DNA from: Patescibacteria group bacterium
GTDB taxonomy: Bacteria; Patescibacteriota; Patescibacteriia; UBA9934; GWF2-40-263
NCBI GenBank assembly: GCA_004298405.1
Contig: SCSL01000043.1
Span: 1 to 5,551 of the forward strand
DNA: 5,551 bases
Reading direction: 5' to 3'
Under the pieces are notes generated by a model. It ran no database searches and was not told the DNA's origin. It saw only the letters and a list, made by a program, of their open reading frames with translations. How positions within the stretch are numbered: position 1 is the first letter of the stretch; the number at the start of each line of letters is the position of its first letter. Positions 3,477 to 5,551 of this stretch are shown piece by piece. The position numbers and the translations under genes were made by a program.

Positions 3477-5513
3477 ATGAACATCACAGAACTTGCCCGT
3501 CGTCTTCGCGTTCGACCTGAGGAACTTCACAATAAGTTGCCTGAACTTGGGTTTGCCGTGGGAAAAAAGGCATTGAAAATCGACAACCGCCAGGCGCAGG
3601 CAATCACGGAAGCGTGGAATGAAATGCGTCGCAAGGAACGGCTTGCGGAAAAAGTACGAGACCAAAAGGCTCAGGCGGCTCGACGCGATCTTCCAGACAC
3701 GGAACGCAAAACCGTCTCACTCCCAGGGGTGATGACGGTTCGTGATTTTGCTTCGGCACTTGATCAGCCGGTTCCCCGCATTATGCAAGAGCTTATGCGC
3801 AACGGCATTCTTGCGGCGATCAACGAGCGGATCGATTTTGATACCGCGTCCATTCTCGCGGAGGATCTTGGATTCAAAGCCATTTTGAAAGATGGAAAAA
3901 CGACCGAGGAAGACACGGAAGGAACAGAGAAACTTCGCGACCGCATTGAGACAGAACAGAAAGGCTCGCTTGTACGCCGACCTCCCGTCATCGTGGTTAT
4001 GGGTCACGTTGACCATGGAAAGACACGTCTTTTGGATGCGATCCGTTCGACCAATGTGATGGACACAGAAGCCGGCGGCATCACCCAGCATATTGGCGCG
4101 TATCAAGTGGAACGAAATGGAAAGATGCTCACGTTCATCGACACCCCTGGACACGAGGCCTTTACGGTCATGCGTTCACGAGGAGCCAAGGTTGCGGATA
4201 TTGCCATCTTGGTGGTGGCCGCGGATGACGGTGTTCAACCACAGACAAAAGAAGCGATCAACATTATTAAGTCGGCGGGTCTTCCGTTTGTGGTGGCGCT
4301 CAACAAGATCGATCGCGAAGAAGCCAACATCGAAAAAGTAAAAACACAGCTTTCAGAACTTGAACTTGTCCCAGAAGATTGGGGAGGAAAAACCCTCGTC
4401 GTTCCTGTGAGTGCCAAGGCTGGGATGAATATTGAACAGTTGTTGGACATGTTGCTGTTGGTGGAGGAAATGGAACGTGCACACATTGTGGCCAATCCCG
4501 ATGGTCGCGCGATCGGAACCGTGATTGAATCAAATGTGAATCCAGGGGCTGGTCCGGTTGCAACTGTGCTTGTGCAAAGTGGGACGCTCCGGATCGGTGA
4601 CGACCTGGGTGTGCGAGGAACACAGTTTGGTCGTGTGCGTGCCATGCAAAACTGGAAAGGGGAGAGTCTTGAGTCAGCTCCGCCTTCAACCCCGGCCAAG
4701 ATCATTGGATGGAAACTTGCCCCAGCCGTGGGAGATGTCATGGAAGTGCCTGTTGATGTCAAGGAATTGAAAAAGATGAAATCCACGGACTCCAGTCTGA
4801 AAGCGACGGAAGAGGTGGCATCCATCCGCCATGTGATGAAGACCTCAGAGGAAGGACAAGAGGCAGACGAAGGAAAACACGTCGTCAATCTCATTATCCG
4901 TGCAGACGTCTTGGGATCATTGGAAGCCATCCTCGGTATGCTTGATAAGATCAAACATGAACAGGTGGGAGTGAAGGTAGTTCAAAAGGGACTTGGCAAT
5001 ATTACCGATGCGGACATCAACACCGCAGCGGGAACAGGGGCGATTGTGATTGGATTTAATGTGCGACCAAGTGGAGGTGCCGAGGAACTCGCCCGTGAGA
5101 AAGAAGTGGATCTGCGCGAGTACAAAATTATTTACAAATTATTTGAAGAGGTGATTGATGAATTGAAGAAGCGTCTTCCATCGGATACGGTGATCGAAGA
5201 ACAAGGAAGGTTCGAGGTTCTCAAGAACTTTAAGAAGATCGACGGTGGGTGGATTATCGGTGGCCGCGTGAAAGCAGATAAGATTCACAAGAGTGCCAAA
5301 CTTCGTCTGTCACGAAACGGGGAGTATATTGGCGAAGGAAGCATTTTGAGTCTTCAACTCGGTCGCGCAGAGCTGAAAGAGGCTCAAGCGGGTCAAGAGA
5401 TCGGAATGAGCTATAAAGGAAAAGTGAAACCGGAAGAAGGGGATCAACTTGAGGCGTATACCGAGGATCGTATTACCAAAGAATTAAAAATCGAAGGAGT
5501 CAATCTCCGATAA
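3477..5513 (+). CDS. infB: Translation initiation factor IF-2
   Basis: IF-2 is the GTPase that positions initiator fMet-tRNA on the 30S subunit and promotes subunit joining. The 678-residue protein has an N-terminal IF2_N-type domain (1-55, MNITELARRLRVRPEEL), a second one (about 80-135), a charged linker, then the G domain with G1 GHVDHGKT (176-183), G2 AGGITQHIGA (199-208), G3 DTPGHEAF (222-229), G4 NKID (276-279) and G5 SAKAG (312-316). Domain II (about 344-430), the IF-2-specific domain III (about 467-570) and the C-terminal fMet-tRNA-binding beta-barrel (about 575-678) follow. It is shorter than the 890-residue E. coli IF-2 because the N-terminal linker region is reduced. The start is supported by the conserved N-terminus, but no Shine-Dalgarno sequence precedes it: the upstream bases are C-rich. 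It is in the same direction as the RT, 77 bases downstream. Confidence 0.98.
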   Translation: MNITELARRLRVRPEELHNKLPELGFAVGKKALKIDNRQAQAITEAWNEMRRKERLAEKVRDQKAQAARRDLPDTERKTVSLPGVMTVRDFASALDQPVPRIMQELMRNGILAAINERIDFDTASILAEDLGFKAILKDGKTTEEDTEGTEKLRDRIETEQKGSLVRRPPVIVVMGHVDHGKTRLLDAIRSTNVMDTEAGGITQHIGAYQVERNGKMLTFIDTPGHEAFTVMRSRGAKVADIAILVVAADDGVQPQTKEAINIIKSAGLPFVVALNKIDREEANIEKVKTQLSELELVPEDWGGKTLVVPVSAKAGMNIEQLLDMLLLVEEMERAHIVANPDGRAIGTVIESNVNPGAGPVATVLVQSGTLRIGDDLGVRGTQFGRVRAMQNWKGESLESAPPSTPAKIIGWKLAPAVGDVMEVPVDVKELKKMKSTDSSLKATEEVASIRHVMKTSEEGQEADEGKHVVNLIIRADVLGSLEAILGMLDKIKHEQVGVKVVQKGLGNITDADINTAAGTGAIVIGFNVRPSGGAEELAREKEVDLREYKIIYKLFEEVIDELKKRLPSDTVIEEQGRFEVLKNFKKIDGGWIIGGRVKADKIHKSAKLRLSRNGEYIGEGSILSLQLGRAELKEAQAGQEIGMSYKGKVKPEEGDQLEAYTEDRITKELKIEGVNLR

Positions 5514-5518
5514 ATGCT

Positions 5519-5551
5519 ATGTCTGAACACACATTTACTTCTGAAAATTTT
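5519..5551 (+). CDS. Possible start of the next gene (partial)
   Basis: An ATG six bases after the infB stop opens a frame reading MSEHTFTSENF to the window edge. Another ATG at 5514 opens a different frame (MLCLNTHLLL). Neither has a well-spaced Shine-Dalgarno sequence: the AAGGAG at 5494-5499, inside infB, is 14 to 19 bases away. rbfA often follows infB, but the eleven residues do not allow identification. Confidence 0.3.
   Translation, partial: MSEHTFTSENF

Noticed and set aside
4235..4954. A 239-codon minus-strand ORF inside infB.
   Set aside because: It is a shadow of infB, whose plus-strand frame has all GTPase motifs and domains intact.

Overview
The window carries a complete diversity-generating retroelement (DGR) set between two translation genes, truB on the minus strand at the left and infB on the plus strand at the right. 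The organism looks like a member of the Candidate Phyla Radiation (Patescibacteria). This is inferred from the short IF-2 (678 aa), a TruB that ends soon after its catalytic domain, and target, Avd and reverse transcriptase proteins of the kind I associate with that group. No rRNA or other taxonomic marker is present, so the assignment is tentative.

Layout: a partial minus-strand ORF (1-86) abuts the truB stop codon. truB (87-881, minus) contains an in-frame palindromic repeat (334-368). After a 96-base intergenic stretch comes the DGR target gene (978-1610, plus). It is a GC-rich, 210-residue protein with no visible signal peptide, and its last ~43 codons are the variable repeat (VR, 1473-1603). 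An imperfect hairpin with a T-rich tail follows (1616-1673). A gene-free leader (about 1674-1912) precedes the template repeat (TR, 1913-2043). Next come avd on the minus strand (2050-2400, probably longer at its N-terminus) and the DGR reverse transcriptase on the plus strand (ATG at 2518; homology-like reading from 2449). infB (3477-5513) follows, and a possible next gene starts at the right edge.

How the parts work together: TR and VR align without gaps over 131 bases at an offset of 440. They differ at exactly 10 positions, every one an adenine in TR (9 read G in VR, 1 reads C). All 30 TR adenines fall on codon positions 1 or 2 of the target reading frame, so every substitution seen changes an amino acid. 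This is the signature of adenine-specific mutagenic retrohoming: TR RNA is copied by the RT with Avd, adenines are misread, and the cDNA replaces VR. The identical, nearly A-free 3' ends of the repeats (VR 1579-1603, TR 2019-2043) fit an IMH-type homing site, and the hairpin just after the target stop is placed like the target-site hairpins of known DGRs.

The oddities are the antisense orientation of avd relative to TR and RT, the lack of canonical start codons at the expected N-termini of both avd and RT (which overlap head to head around 2437-2454), the strong composition contrast of the target gene, and a dispersed-repeat-like palindrome translated inside truB.
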